From Ferruginibacter sp. (GTDB lineage: Bacteria > Bacteroidota > Bacteroidia > Chitinophagales > Chitinophagaceae), in contig JABFRP010000004.1 in the NCBI GenBank assembly GCA_013141115.1, positions 248,001-312,000 of the forward strand: 64,000 nt of DNA. The letters are read 5' to 3'. Shown one piece after another: positions 46,240 to 55,465 of this stretch. Position numbers and translations under genes: made by a program. Below the pieces are notes generated by a model. That model saw only the letters and a program-made list of their open reading frames with translations. It was not told where the DNA came from and searched no databases. The first letter of the stretch is position 1. Each line of letters opens with the position of its first letter.

Positions 46240-47076
46240 ATGATATTAAAAGAAAACATTGAAATTCAGGTTGACTCAAATAGAAACATATTATGGCTGC
46301 TTATTGGCTCCCCGTTTGAATTGCATTATTCATACAAAACTATTTGCAATTTTTATGAATCATTAAGCCCAATAATAAACATAGTAGCTACGGAAAATAT
46401 TAAACACATTATTATGCTGTCGGCCAATAAAGAAGTGTGGAATATGGGCGGAGACTTAGAAATGTTTGCAAATTCAGTATTACAAAATGAAGACAATAAG
46501 ATAAAGGATTATGCATATAAATGCATAGATGTGGTGGATGTAATAAATAAAGGTTTTTATCATAATATTCCTGTTACATCATTAATTCAAGGTAACGCAT
46601 TTGGTGGGGGCTTCGAATGTGCACTTGCCGGAAGTTATATTGTAGCCGAAGAGCATGCAAAGTTCAGCTTTCCTGAAGTGCTTTTTGGAACATTTCCCGG
46701 TATGGGAGCGTATAGCTTTTTAACAAGAAAGATTGGCTTTGCAAAAGCAAATCAAATGATAGCGTCTGGAAAAAAATGGACTGCTAATGAAATGCAACAG
46801 GCTGGACTTATAGATTTTGTATGTGAAACAGGAAAAGCAGTTGAAACAATTTTAGAAAAAATTAGTAATAACGAACTGAGCAGTGCCACTGCATTTGAAA
46901 AACTTTGCAATGAGGTACCAAAGGAAGAATTAAAACAAATTGTTGAAATATGGCTTGATACAACTCAAAATTTAAGTAACAGAAAAGTAGAGTTTATGTT
47001 AAAAATTGTAGAAGCGCAAAAGAAAAAAGTTATAAAAACTAATACTATCGGTTTTCGCAATACTACAAGTATGTAA
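46240..47076 (+). CDS. RpfF-like crotonase, candidate DSF (fatty-acid signal) synthase
   Basis: A 278-residue crotonase-fold enzyme. Unlike ordinary enoyl-CoA hydratases it matches RpfF, which makes cis-2-unsaturated fatty-acid signals from acyl-ACP. It has WNMGGDLEMFANSV (oxyanion loop), LIQGNAFGGGFECALA with Glu126, FSFPEVLFGTFPGMGAYSFL with Glu146, and an NEMQQAGLIDFV tail. The two Glu are 20 residues apart, as are the catalytic Glu141 and Glu161 of Xanthomonas RpfF. No RpfC, RpfG or acyl carrier gene is adjacent. An ordinary crotonase role is the alternative, though the FPGMGAYSF segment argues for the RpfF branch. Confidence 0.82.
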   Translation: MILKENIEIQVDSNRNILWLLIGSPFELHYSYKTICNFYESLSPIINIVATENIKHIIMLSANKEVWNMGGDLEMFANSVLQNEDNKIKDYAYKCIDVVDVINKGFYHNIPVTSLIQGNAFGGGFECALAGSYIVAEEHAKFSFPEVLFGTFPGMGAYSFLTRKIGFAKANQMIASGKKWTANEMQQAGLIDFVCETGKAVETILEKISNNELSSATAFEKLCNEVPKEELKQIVEIWLDTTQNLSNRKVEFMLKIVEAQKKKVIKTNTIGFRNTTSM

Positions 47077-47191
47077 CAGCTGTGTTTAGGGAAAAGTTAT
47101 TATTTGTTACAAATTTAAGTATAAATGGCAAAGCGAATATGAAACAAAATTAGTAAAAATGAATTTCACACAAATTAAATATATAAAACTC

Positions 47192-47689
47192 ATGAAAGCA
47201 ATTCTAACTGTTGCATTAATTTTTCTATCTTTTTTTAATTTAAAAGCGCAAAACCTGCCAGAATTTAATGACAAACCTGCGTACGTTGATGCGAAAACCA
47301 AAGAATTAAAAGAGTTAGAAAAATCGCAATACAACACTATGGCAAAGGCAAAAGGTTTATCTAAAGCCGAAGCTGGTTTTTTCCTGAAAGGCATTTCGTC
47401 TCCGGTAAAAATTGCAAAGCAAGAAGAAATAAAATTTGTTGTAAAAGTAACTCCAGGGATTGACCCAACATCAGTTTTGGATTTAGTTCAATTTGAAATT
47501 AGAAAAGACCAAAGAGTTTTTATAACAACAAAAGCTAAAACAACAAGTACTTCTACTTCATTTGAAAAAATAAGCTATGAAGTGAAGAAAATAAAAGAGG
47601 GCTATTATTATTTAATTATAAAAAATATCGGGATAGGCGAATATTTTTTTGGTTCAAACGATTTTATGTTTGCTTTTGCTATTGAGTAA
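47192..47689 (+). CDS. Secreted protein of unknown function
   Basis: A 165-residue protein with signal peptide (ILTVALIFLSFFNLKAQ). The ATG at 47192 is used, because the earlier in-frame ATG places charged residues before the signal. The mature part has a helical segment (KELKELEKSQYNTMAKAKGL) and a beta-sandwich-like C-terminus (FEKISYEVKKIKEGYYYLII, then GIGEYFFGSNDFMFAFAIE). No family was recognised. The product is probably periplasmic. Confidence 0.65.
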   Translation: MKAILTVALIFLSFFNLKAQNLPEFNDKPAYVDAKTKELKELEKSQYNTMAKAKGLSKAEAGFFLKGISSPVKIAKQEEIKFVVKVTPGIDPTSVLDLVQFEIRKDQRVFITTKAKTTSTSTSFEKISYEVKKIKEGYYYLIIKNIGIGEYFFGSNDFMFAFAIE

Positions 47690-47837
47690 TTTAATTCAGG
47701 AGCTTCTTTCTCTCCTTATTTATTTCATCCTTTAAATCGCAAATACTTTATAACCTATGAGGGAAATATTAATAGTAGTTGCCTTTTCTATAATTAACAC
47801 TGTAATAATAGTACCAGGTAAAACAGAATAAAAAGAT

Positions 47838-48266
47838 ATGGATACGGGAATAGAATTAGAAAAATTTACAAATAGCATGGCACTCGAAATGGGGTTGGCA
47901 GTTGTAGGGTTGGCTAAAAGCCGCAATCAATATATTGCCCTAGAAATTAACCGGCTGAATCAATCAGTTTTTTTATTTGTCGACGACAGCCTTCCTGTTG
48001 ACAAACACAATTGGCTCAGACGGAAAGCTAATGTGGCTAAACAATTTGAAGAAAGTTCTTTAAATGTAAAAAATGATTTAAAAAACGGAAACATGACTTT
48101 AGAAAAGTCATTTGGATTAGATGAGAAGGATTTTATTGCAAAAGGAGGTTCAATACCAATCTTTGTAAAAAACGCAGGCATGGTGGCCACCATAACTGTA
48201 TCCGGGCTACATGATGAAGAAGACCATAAAATAATTATTGACGCTTTGAAAGGTAAATATTTTTAA
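47838..48266 (+). CDS. Heme-degrading-domain (UPF0303/DUF336-like) protein
   Basis: A 142-residue cytosolic protein with the pattern of the Haem_degrading (GlcG/HbpS) fold in its UPF0303 form. It reads EMGLAVVGLAKSRNQYIALE, FVDDSLPVDKHNWLRRKANV, then SIPIFVKNAGMVATITVSGL and HDEEDHKIIIDALKGKYF. The ending GLxxEEDHxxIxxAL is characteristic. Related proteins bind heme or small ligands, and the activity here is unknown. A 3' fragment of a relative lies at 43133-43262. A hairpin follows the stop. Confidence 0.82.
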   Translation: MDTGIELEKFTNSMALEMGLAVVGLAKSRNQYIALEINRLNQSVFLFVDDSLPVDKHNWLRRKANVAKQFEESSLNVKNDLKNGNMTLEKSFGLDEKDFIAKGGSIPIFVKNAGMVATITVSGLHDEEDHKIIIDALKGKYF

Positions 48267-48298
48267 ATAGTGGCAGGCTGTCTGTGCCGGGCCACTAT
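48267..48298 (+). terminator. Hairpin after the heme-degrading-domain gene
   Basis: ATAGTGGC (48267-48274) pairs with GCCACTAT (48291-48298), and an inner GGC/GCC stem extends it. There is no T-run, so termination is likely but not certain. Confidence 0.5.
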
Positions 48299-48332
48299 AT
48301 ATTTGTAGCCAGTTTAATTATAAAGAAAAAAA

Positions 48333-48606
48333 ATGAAAAAATATTTTTAAAAAGCAAACCTGCTTTTCTTATAAGCTTTAGTTTTTTCAGGTTCATGCAA
48401 AAATGAAAAATGACAATACCGGAGGAACAAGTTTAGGCGTTGAAAAGTATGGAATTACCGGAAACTTTAACGGGGAACAAATTGTTATTGGTGAACATGT
48501 AAGTATATCAGGTGTAACTGGTCAAACAACCACAATGAAAATATACTCAAGGGGAAATGTGATAATTTTTTTTTTTTGCCATTACAGGTTCTTTGGAAAA
48601 AAATAA
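48333..48606 (+). pseudogene. Broken MmpS-like lipoprotein
   Basis: The 5' end matches the lipoprotein gene at 35002 almost base for base around the start, but hits TAA after five codons and again later. From 48403 it reads NDNTGGTSLGVEKYGITGNF, then loses about 33 codons relative to the relative at 35002 and resumes ISGVTGQTTTMKIYSRGNVI before a T-run and a frame loss. It has both stops and a deletion, so it is a true pseudogene. Confidence 0.85.
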
Positions 48607-48703
48607 TGTAGCCTGCAATTGCTCATACATTTTAAACCATTTATGTTCTACTTCAATTTGACTGTAACATTTAAATAATTTTTGTAAACTTAAAAATATA
48701 ATA

Positions 48704-49180
48704 ATGACTCAGCAATCCATAGTTAAACTCATTTTTTTGTTTCTCCTGGTTCATATTATTGGGTGTTCTAAAAAGACTGTAAACTGTAATTGTTCAAAAG
48801 AACTGCCACAAAATCTTATTAACCTACAAATTAATACATCCATGAAAGGTTGGGAACTTTATAGTTGGCCGCAAAAGGAACAAGGTTGTAACGATTGGAA
48901 TTATGCAATTCTGCCTGGTACTAACAGGTTGAAATCGTACAATGAAGTTACAAGTGATACTGTTTTACTTAAAGTTATTGGAAATGAGCAACTAAAATTG
49001 CTTTTAAATAAATTTCCAAAAAATGAAAACATTTTTTGGGTAGGTGAAAAATGGCTTTCTCAATCCTGGGGTTTAAGTAATATAAGCTATCAAAATCTTA
49101 AGCTGCCCTCATCAGTTACAACAGTAGCAATTAAACAGCATGCTTTATTGCTACAACTAAATTTAACTATTGATGAGTAA
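48704..49180 (+). CDS. Lipoprotein of unknown function
   Basis: A 158-residue lipoprotein with lipobox HIIGC, then KKTVNCNCSKELPQNLINLQ. The central part reads GWELYSWPQKEQGCNDWNYA and ILPGTNRLKSYNEV, ending in a beta-rich tail SVTTVAIKQHALLLQLN. The GWELYSWP segment is seen in small exported proteins of this phylum that I know only as hypotheticals. It is probably anchored in the periplasmic face of a membrane. Confidence 0.65.
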   Translation: MTQQSIVKLIFLFLLVHIIGCSKKTVNCNCSKELPQNLINLQINTSMKGWELYSWPQKEQGCNDWNYAILPGTNRLKSYNEVTSDTVLLKVIGNEQLKLLLNKFPKNENIFWVGEKWLSQSWGLSNISYQNLKLPSSVTTVAIKQHALLLQLNLTIDE

Positions 49181-49223
49181 AAATGAATATTCACTTAGCC
49201 TTTGAAATCTCATTATTTATAAT

Positions 49224-50528
49224 TTGAAATATGAAGAAATTATTAATATTATTGCCTCTTTTGTAATTCATTCTGCTATACAGGCACAAAGTATTTTAGC
49301 CCCTGGCAATAATACATTTGAAACGGCTAAGCTGAAAAGCGGTAGAACAGAAATGACCTATTTTGCTGTAAATGGAGGCCCGAACGTAGAGATTGGTTCT
49401 TTTGCTATTGATATTGCTTCCAATAATAAAACCATATCGGTTTACACAACTTTGCAATTTTTAAACTCAGCCGATCTTTGGGTAGATACCTGCATTTCTG
49501 ATGCCAATACATTTAAACCAATCTATCGTTCATCTTTTAGTAAGGATAATGATTATGTGCTTAAATACAATAAAGAGGTAACCGGCTACCACTATAATAA
49601 GCAAACAAAGAAAAGAACCACTATACAAGATCCGGTTACGGATGCTTTTTTCGACAGTTATGTATACCCGTATTTTCTTGGCTTACTTCCTCTTACTACA
49701 GGGTATAAAAAGAATTTGGCAGTTTATGATTACAAGCCTGAGAATCAAACAAACATCACAAAAACCAGAATTGAAGAAGTAAAAAACAATACTTATGTCA
49801 GCACACTTACCGGAGAACACAAAGTTTGGCAGGTGAGTGTTTTTGAGGAGGCTACCAATGATAAATATGAATATTATATAGATAAAGATAGTCGCAGGAT
49901 TTGGAAAATTGAGATACTGGCTAAGGGGCAAAAATTATTGCTGATTAATAAAGAAATTGACTTTAATCCATTCGTAAATAAATTTAATAAAGAAGAAACA
50001 CTAAAGCTTGTTAATAGCGGAAACTCTGTAATTATTGGGCAAGCATTTGCAAGAGATAATAAGAACGGAGGGGCACTACAGGGCATGGCGATACTTAACG
50101 TAAACAAAAAACAATTTGCAGCAAAAGGCACTGTTATAGTTTTAATTCCTTATACAGATTATTTTAAAGAATGGATAAAACTCAATGAAGCCCGTCAAAA
50201 GAAATTCAGACCATTAATTCCTTTGCCGGTTGGGGCAAGAGAATGTATTAAAGAAAGCAAAGTGTATGATGATAATGGGAATTTTGAATTTTTAAACTTA
50301 ATGCCGGGAGAGTATTTGCTGACTGTTAAGTTTACTTATGCTCACAGTGCCTCCGAAACGGAAGTGGTTGGCTCCAGAGATACTTATGTAAATGGTATAT
50401 ACCAGGGGTCAAACGATATTACCACAACTCACAATTTTGTAGCCAGTGCTACAGCAAACGTAACAAAAATAATTACAATAAAAAAAGATGGCGATAAAGA
50501 ATCTGTTAAGTTGAAAAAAACATTGTGA
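49224..50528 (+). CDS. Exported DUF3108-like plus Ig-like domain protein, frameshift in signal peptide
   Basis: A secreted protein of about 430 residues. The N-terminal domain (MTYFAVNGGPNVEIGSFAID, KDSRRIWKIEILAKGQKLLL) is DUF3108-like. The C-terminal domain (FEFLNLMPGEYLLTVKFTYA) is an Ig/carboxypeptidase-regulatory type. The open frame starts with TTG and an unusual acidic N-terminus. A better start is the ATG at 49231, which encodes KKLLILLPL and joins the main frame only if the T4 run at 49259-49262 gains one T, giving a normal signal ending IQAQ. This suggests an error or mutation. Confidence 0.65.
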   Translation: MKYEEIINIIASFVIHSAIQAQSILAPGNNTFETAKLKSGRTEMTYFAVNGGPNVEIGSFAIDIASNNKTISVYTTLQFLNSADLWVDTCISDANTFKPIYRSSFSKDNDYVLKYNKEVTGYHYNKQTKKRTTIQDPVTDAFFDSYVYPYFLGLLPLTTGYKKNLAVYDYKPENQTNITKTRIEEVKNNTYVSTLTGEHKVWQVSVFEEATNDKYEYYIDKDSRRIWKIEILAKGQKLLLINKEIDFNPFVNKFNKEETLKLVNSGNSVIIGQAFARDNKNGGALQGMAILNVNKKQFAAKGTVIVLIPYTDYFKEWIKLNEARQKKFRPLIPLPVGARECIKESKVYDDNGNFEFLNLMPGEYLLTVKFTYAHSASETEVVGSRDTYVNGIYQGSNDITTTHNFVASATANVTKIITIKKDGDKESVKLKKTL

Positions 50529-50742
50529 TATAGTATGAAGGAAGAAATATTTTAAATGGCTTGACAACATTATTAACAGAACAGAAAATTGTTATTACAA
50601 TATAAATAAGATCAGTTTATTAAAATACTGTTAGTAAACATTAAACAGCTTTCTGTAAGGAAGATAATTTATGTACACCGGTATTTAAAAAATGAGAGTG
50701 TTATTTTTTAAATAAACTATTAAAAATAAATGAAAAAGCCGT

Positions 50743-53700
50743 ATGAGATTTTTCTTACTTTTTTTACTTTTCATTTCTTCTGCAAGTGATGCTCAAACAA
50801 TTTTTTTAAAGGATAATAATAACCTGTTCAACAAACCGGGCCAACAAAAAAACATTTTTTCACAAGATGTTTTTATTAAGAATATAGGGCAATATGGCAA
50901 CGGGTTTATTAACCATCCAGATATGGGGGAAATTAAATATGGTTTTGAGGGATTTGGTATGCCTGTGCTTTTTACTACCAAAGGGCTTATTTACTTACAT
51001 CGTGAAGTAAAAAAATATTCAAAAAAGCAAGAGGAGGAATTAGAAAAAAAAGGGGTGAGCGAAGAAATTATAGAAAGAGGAGATGCTCAAGATAAAGCAA
51101 TTGCTGTAGAATGGCTTAATACAAATAACAACGTTGAAATAATTGCTGATAGTGCGATTGATGCCTACTTTACCTATGGTTTACTTAAGGAAAAAACACA
51201 CGGATATAAAAAAATTACCTACAAAGAGTTATACCCTAATATTGATTTAGTATTTCATTTCAACAGCTCTTCTAAAATTGGGTTTGAATATACATTTATA
51301 GTAAAGCCGAATGGAAATGTTAATGACATTAAAATAAATTACAAGGGGGACGTAAAACAAATTACAACTATAAAAAACGGGAATTTATTGATAAGTTCCG
51401 GATTTGATACAATCGTTGAAAGCAAGCCCTTATCTTTTATTGCAAGAAACATTCTAAACCAAAATGACACTTTTGTTTCCTCCTCATTTAAAAAAGATAA
51501 AAATATCGTTTCCTTTAGTGTAGATGGATATGACAGATCGCAAACATTATATATTGATCCATTTGTAAGTTCTACTGGTACTTTAACAGGTGCTAATAAT
51601 GGAATAGCAAAGGATATTGATTATGATTACGAGGGAAATATTTATGTAGTTGGTGGCGGAGATGCTTCAACAAATCACAAATTGGCAAAGTATAATGCTA
51701 GTGGAATATTACAATGGACTTTTGCCGGTAGTTTAACTACGCCAAGTTGGGCTTTTGGGGGTTCGTACGGTGGTTGGGTTGTTGAAAAGAATACAGGCAA
51801 AATTTTTCTCGGCCAAGGATTAATTCTTCCAGCGGGGTCAAAGGTTATCCGTTTAAGTACTGCCGGAGTATATGATAATTTTATCACCAGTGCTAGTAGT
51901 AATTTTTCAGAAAATTGGAAAATGATTTGGAGTTGTAACAGTGGTACTCCGCAAATATTAATTGGTGGGGGTACATCTACCTCTAATAATAGTATCGGTG
52001 TATGTACGCCTCCTAATACTGCTGTTTATTCCGTAAATCTTACTGGTAGCCCTGCTTTTTATCAAGATATTGCTGATATAATTATTGACCCTGTTAACAA
52101 CGATATGTACACCATTTATGCATCCGGTATAGCAAGCATTAATAACAAAATATATAAACACAATTCTCCTTACAATTCTTCCAGCATAGCGTGGAATACG
52201 CCATCTGGCTATTCTACACTAGCTGAACTTAAAAACAGGCCATACCTATCATCCAATATATTTGGTGATAATGACAATTCTGCAAATATTTTAACCGCAA
52301 ATAGTAACTATTTATTTTATTGGGATGGATTAAACCTTAAAGCATTTAATAAAGCTAATGGCACTACAGTTGGTACGCCGCTAGTAATTACGCCAAATAC
52401 TGCTCTCCTGCAAGGGGGGATTATTGCCGATGAGTGTAACAATGTTTTTATTGGTAGTACTAACGGTACAATAAAAGCGTTTAAATTTAACGGGACTGTT
52501 TTTGACGATGCTGCAGCTGCGGATATTGTAATAAGTACCCTCCCTGGCGGTAATATACTTGATTTAGCTTACGACCAAACGAGACAATTATTATATGCTT
52601 GTGGTAATGGGCTTGTAGCCTCATTTGATATTTCGGGTTATTGTGCTACTACTTCGTATACGTTAACTGTAACTCCTGATTGCGGTACGCTATCTGCTCT
52701 GGCAATAATTACTCCAACACCTCCTGTAGGTACATCAGTAACGTATGCACTATTTATTGGCGCAACACAGATTGAAAGCAATGCCACCGGATTGTTTACT
52801 GGCTTAACTATTGGAGGTGCATATACCATTAAGGCTTTTTTAAATCAAACCTGCGGAGGTTTACAGATGATTAAAAATTTTGTAATAGATAATTGCTCCT
52901 TAACAGTTAATACAACATTTACAAACCCATCATGCAATGGTGCAGCTAATGGTAGTATAACTGCAACTGCAAGTTTTGGCACTCCACCATACCAATATTC
53001 TATTGATGGAACTAATTATCAAAGTAGCGGTTTTTTTAATAATCTTGCCGTAGGGAGTTATATAATTACTATAAAGGATTTTACTAATGCAGTAGTTACC
53101 TCTCCCCCAATTATTTTAGATAATTCTGCTACTTTACAACTTTCTGCCAATGGCACCAATGTTACCTGTGGGTTAATTAATGGAACAATTACTGCAAATG
53201 CAAGTGGGGGCGTTTCTCCATTACTGTATTCAATAGATGGTGTAAACTATCAGGCATCTGATTCTTTTGTTGGTTTATCTGCCAATAATTATATGGTGTA
53301 TGTAAAAGATGTAAATAATTGCATAGCAACTACACCTATTACCATTATTGTAATTACACCACCAACACTTAGCGCTTCGGCTATAGCTACAAATTGTAAT
53401 AATGTGTCAGGTACAATTATCGCAACGGCTGGTTTAGGTAGCCTTCCCTACCAATATAGTATTGATGGAATAAATTTTCAATCTTCAAATATTTTCAATG
53501 GTTTGGCAACTAATAATTATATAGTTACACTTAAGGATGCAAGTGGCTGTATTAAGTCCTTCCCGGTTACAGTAGGGTTAACAAATACACTTACCGTTAG
53601 TACCGGTAGCGATATTACTATCTGCGAAGGAACTAAGATGCAGTTATCCGCTACTTCGAATGGCTCTTCATTTATTTGGTCTCCTTCTATCGGACTAAGC

Positions 53701-54576
53701 AACCACTTAGTACTAAATCCATTTGCCTCGCCTGCTGTTACTACTGATTATATGCTTATTGCAACAGATGGTGTTTGCACAAAAAGTAGCTTTGCCAAGG
53801 TTTTTGTAAATGCTGCACCAATTGCCAATGCTGGAAATGACACCAGTATTTGTTTTGGCAAAAATATTCAACTAAATGGGAGTGGTGCAGTAGCATATAG
53901 CTGGAAACCTTCTACCTATTTGAATAGCACAACAATTTTTAATCCGATTAGTATAAAGCCAAATTCCGGTATTATTAGTTATTCTCTTTCGGTTACTGAT
54001 ATCAATGGCTGTAAATCAATAAGAGAGGATACTGTTACTATAAACGTTAGTGCCCATGCAAAATTATTTGCTGGTAACGACACTGCAATTATTATCAACC
54101 TCCCTTTTCAGCTGATTGCAAAAGATGTTAACAATATTGGTTTTACTAATTATGTTTGGTCGCCGGTTTACGGTTTAAGTAATGCACAGATTTATAATCC
54201 TGTAGCTATTTTAGATAAGGATATTAGCTATACAGTTTATGCCGAAAATTCTGATGGATGTGCTGGTGCCGACTCTATAGATATAAAAGTATACAAAGGG
54301 CCTTTCATTTATATACCGAATGCTTTTACACCTAATAACGATAATTTGAATGATAACTTAAGGGCTTTACCTGTAGGTATAAAAGAGTTTAAACACTTTT
54401 CAATTTATAATAGATACGGTCAAATGGTATTTAAAACAGCAAATCCATCAATAGGATGGGATGGCACTTTTAATGGACTTCAACAATCCATGGGGACTTA
54501 CACATGGATTGTTGAAGCAATAGACAATAAGGGGTTAATTTATTTTGAAAAAGGTACAGTGGTTTTACTTAGATAA
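50743..54576 (+). CDS. Giant secreted SprB-repeat protein with type IX (type B) sorting domain
   Basis: A 1277-residue protein. After a signal peptide ending DAQ, residues 40-280 (FIKNIGQYGNGFINHPDMGE; DLVFHFNSSSKIGFEYTF) form an N-terminal domain like that of other large surface proteins (DUF7948-like). A beta-propeller-like region follows. Three SprB-type repeats (about 720-950) contain PPYQYSIDGTNYQSSGFFNN and similar. Three PKD-like domains have AGNDTSICFGKNIQLNGSG. The end is the gliding-motility C-terminal domain (FIYIPNAFTPNNDNLNDNLR, FSIYNRYGQMVF, GWDGTFNG), a type B signal for the type IX secretion system. It is probably a cell-surface adhesin. Confidence 0.93.
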   Translation: MRFFLLFLLFISSASDAQTIFLKDNNNLFNKPGQQKNIFSQDVFIKNIGQYGNGFINHPDMGEIKYGFEGFGMPVLFTTKGLIYLHREVKKYSKKQEEELEKKGVSEEIIERGDAQDKAIAVEWLNTNNNVEIIADSAIDAYFTYGLLKEKTHGYKKITYKELYPNIDLVFHFNSSSKIGFEYTFIVKPNGNVNDIKINYKGDVKQITTIKNGNLLISSGFDTIVESKPLSFIARNILNQNDTFVSSSFKKDKNIVSFSVDGYDRSQTLYIDPFVSSTGTLTGANNGIAKDIDYDYEGNIYVVGGGDASTNHKLAKYNASGILQWTFAGSLTTPSWAFGGSYGGWVVEKNTGKIFLGQGLILPAGSKVIRLSTAGVYDNFITSASSNFSENWKMIWSCNSGTPQILIGGGTSTSNNSIGVCTPPNTAVYSVNLTGSPAFYQDIADIIIDPVNNDMYTIYASGIASINNKIYKHNSPYNSSSIAWNTPSGYSTLAELKNRPYLSSNIFGDNDNSANILTANSNYLFYWDGLNLKAFNKANGTTVGTPLVITPNTALLQGGIIADECNNVFIGSTNGTIKAFKFNGTVFDDAAAADIVISTLPGGNILDLAYDQTRQLLYACGNGLVASFDISGYCATTSYTLTVTPDCGTLSALAIITPTPPVGTSVTYALFIGATQIESNATGLFTGLTIGGAYTIKAFLNQTCGGLQMIKNFVIDNCSLTVNTTFTNPSCNGAANGSITATASFGTPPYQYSIDGTNYQSSGFFNNLAVGSYIITIKDFTNAVVTSPPIILDNSATLQLSANGTNVTCGLINGTITANASGGVSPLLYSIDGVNYQASDSFVGLSANNYMVYVKDVNNCIATTPITIIVITPPTLSASAIATNCNNVSGTIIATAGLGSLPYQYSIDGINFQSSNIFNGLATNNYIVTLKDASGCIKSFPVTVGLTNTLTVSTGSDITICEGTKMQLSATSNGSSFIWSPSIGLSNHLVLNPFASPAVTTDYMLIATDGVCTKSSFAKVFVNAAPIANAGNDTSICFGKNIQLNGSGAVAYSWKPSTYLNSTTIFNPISIKPNSGIISYSLSVTDINGCKSIREDTVTINVSAHAKLFAGNDTAIIINLPFQLIAKDVNNIGFTNYVWSPVYGLSNAQIYNPVAILDKDISYTVYAENSDGCAGADSIDIKVYKGPFIYIPNAFTPNNDNLNDNLRALPVGIKEFKHFSIYNRYGQMVFKTANPSIGWDGTFNGLQQSMGTYTWIVEAIDNKGLIYFEKGTVVLLR

Positions 54577-54643
54577 AATGAATATTCTTTATGCAAGGAT
54601 GAAAAAAAGTGTAAAAATTAAATCTAAATGAATGGTTTTTGAT

Positions 54644-54898
54644 ATAACCTGCAGAGTAGGATTATTTGTTGGAGATTGCAGCGGAGGTGATTTTAAAAGA
54701 GTAAAAATAAAATACAGAAATTAGTTAGCTGATCGTGAAATTCTTACCATTATCGCAATGAATATTTTTAGTTTAAAGAAGTTCTATTATATGCCATAGC
54801 CCAAAAGTAGGATTGAAGAAACTGTATTTCGTAGATTCAAAAAACTATTCTGTAGAAAAGTAGACAGTGGAGCAACGAAGCTATTCTTGTTGGTGTCA
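54644..54898 (+). repeat. Segmental duplication, copy B (includes gene 3' fragment)
   Basis: The first 81 bases (54644-54724) encode RVGLFVGDCSGGDFKRVKIK followed by YRN and a stop, the C-terminus of the DUF1080-like protein at 44898-45560. The rest matches the spacer downstream of that gene (copy A, 45480-45736) with scattered substitutions and small gaps. Confidence 0.85.
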
Positions 54899-54958
54899 GT
54901 ACTTTAAATAAAACAATTTTAAAATGAAAACAAAAATATAATTACTAAAACTTAATTT

Positions 54959-55465
54959 ATGAAGGCAAAATTATTTTATCTATTAAGCATTTCAAATCTG
55001 GTTTGCTTTAGTTTTTATCTTTTTTCTTTTACTAGTATAAAAGATAGCTCAACCCTTAATTATGAGAACAAAATTTTGAAAGTTCGAGGAATTGTTGTGG
55101 TAGACTCTCTTGGAATTGAGAGAGTGATTGTTGGCTCTCACTTACCAGAACCAAACTTTGAAAAAGGGTATCGTTTAGCTGCAAGAGGTAAAGGAGGGTC
55201 TGTTTCCGGTGTAATGATTTATGATCACGAAGGTCAGGAAAGAGGGGGGTATGTAACTGACGATGGTTTTGGTAACGCATTTTTGACTTTAGATTCAAAA
55301 ACAAGTCAACAAATGTTATTAATTGCAGAGCCCCAGGGGAGTGCTACCATCAGACTTTGGGATAGAAATAACAATAGAATAAATCTGAGTGTGGGTGATG
55401 ACGCAGTAGTAGAATTAACCAATAAAGGTAAAAATATTAAACTACAGGAAAATGAAAAAAAATAG
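54959..55465 (+). CDS. Exported repeat-rich beta protein (same family as 9959-10705)
   Basis: A 168-residue exported protein with an N-terminal hydrophobic segment (ISNLVCFSFYLFSFT). The mature part opens VRGIVVVDSLGIERVIVGSH, then VSGVMIYDHEGQERGGYVTD, matching SGMLYFNEDGIECGGF of the protein at 9959-10705, and ends with further strand-turn units (IRLWDRNNNRINLSVGDDA). It is shorter because it lacks the helical insert and C-terminal units. It overlaps the WD40-like gene by 14 bases, which indicates translational coupling. The function is unknown. Confidence 0.7.
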   Translation: MKAKLFYLLSISNLVCFSFYLFSFTSIKDSSTLNYENKILKVRGIVVVDSLGIERVIVGSHLPEPNFEKGYRLAARGKGGSVSGVMIYDHEGQERGGYVTDDGFGNAFLTLDSKTSQQMLLIAEPQGSATIRLWDRNNNRINLSVGDDAVVELTNKGKNIKLQENEKK

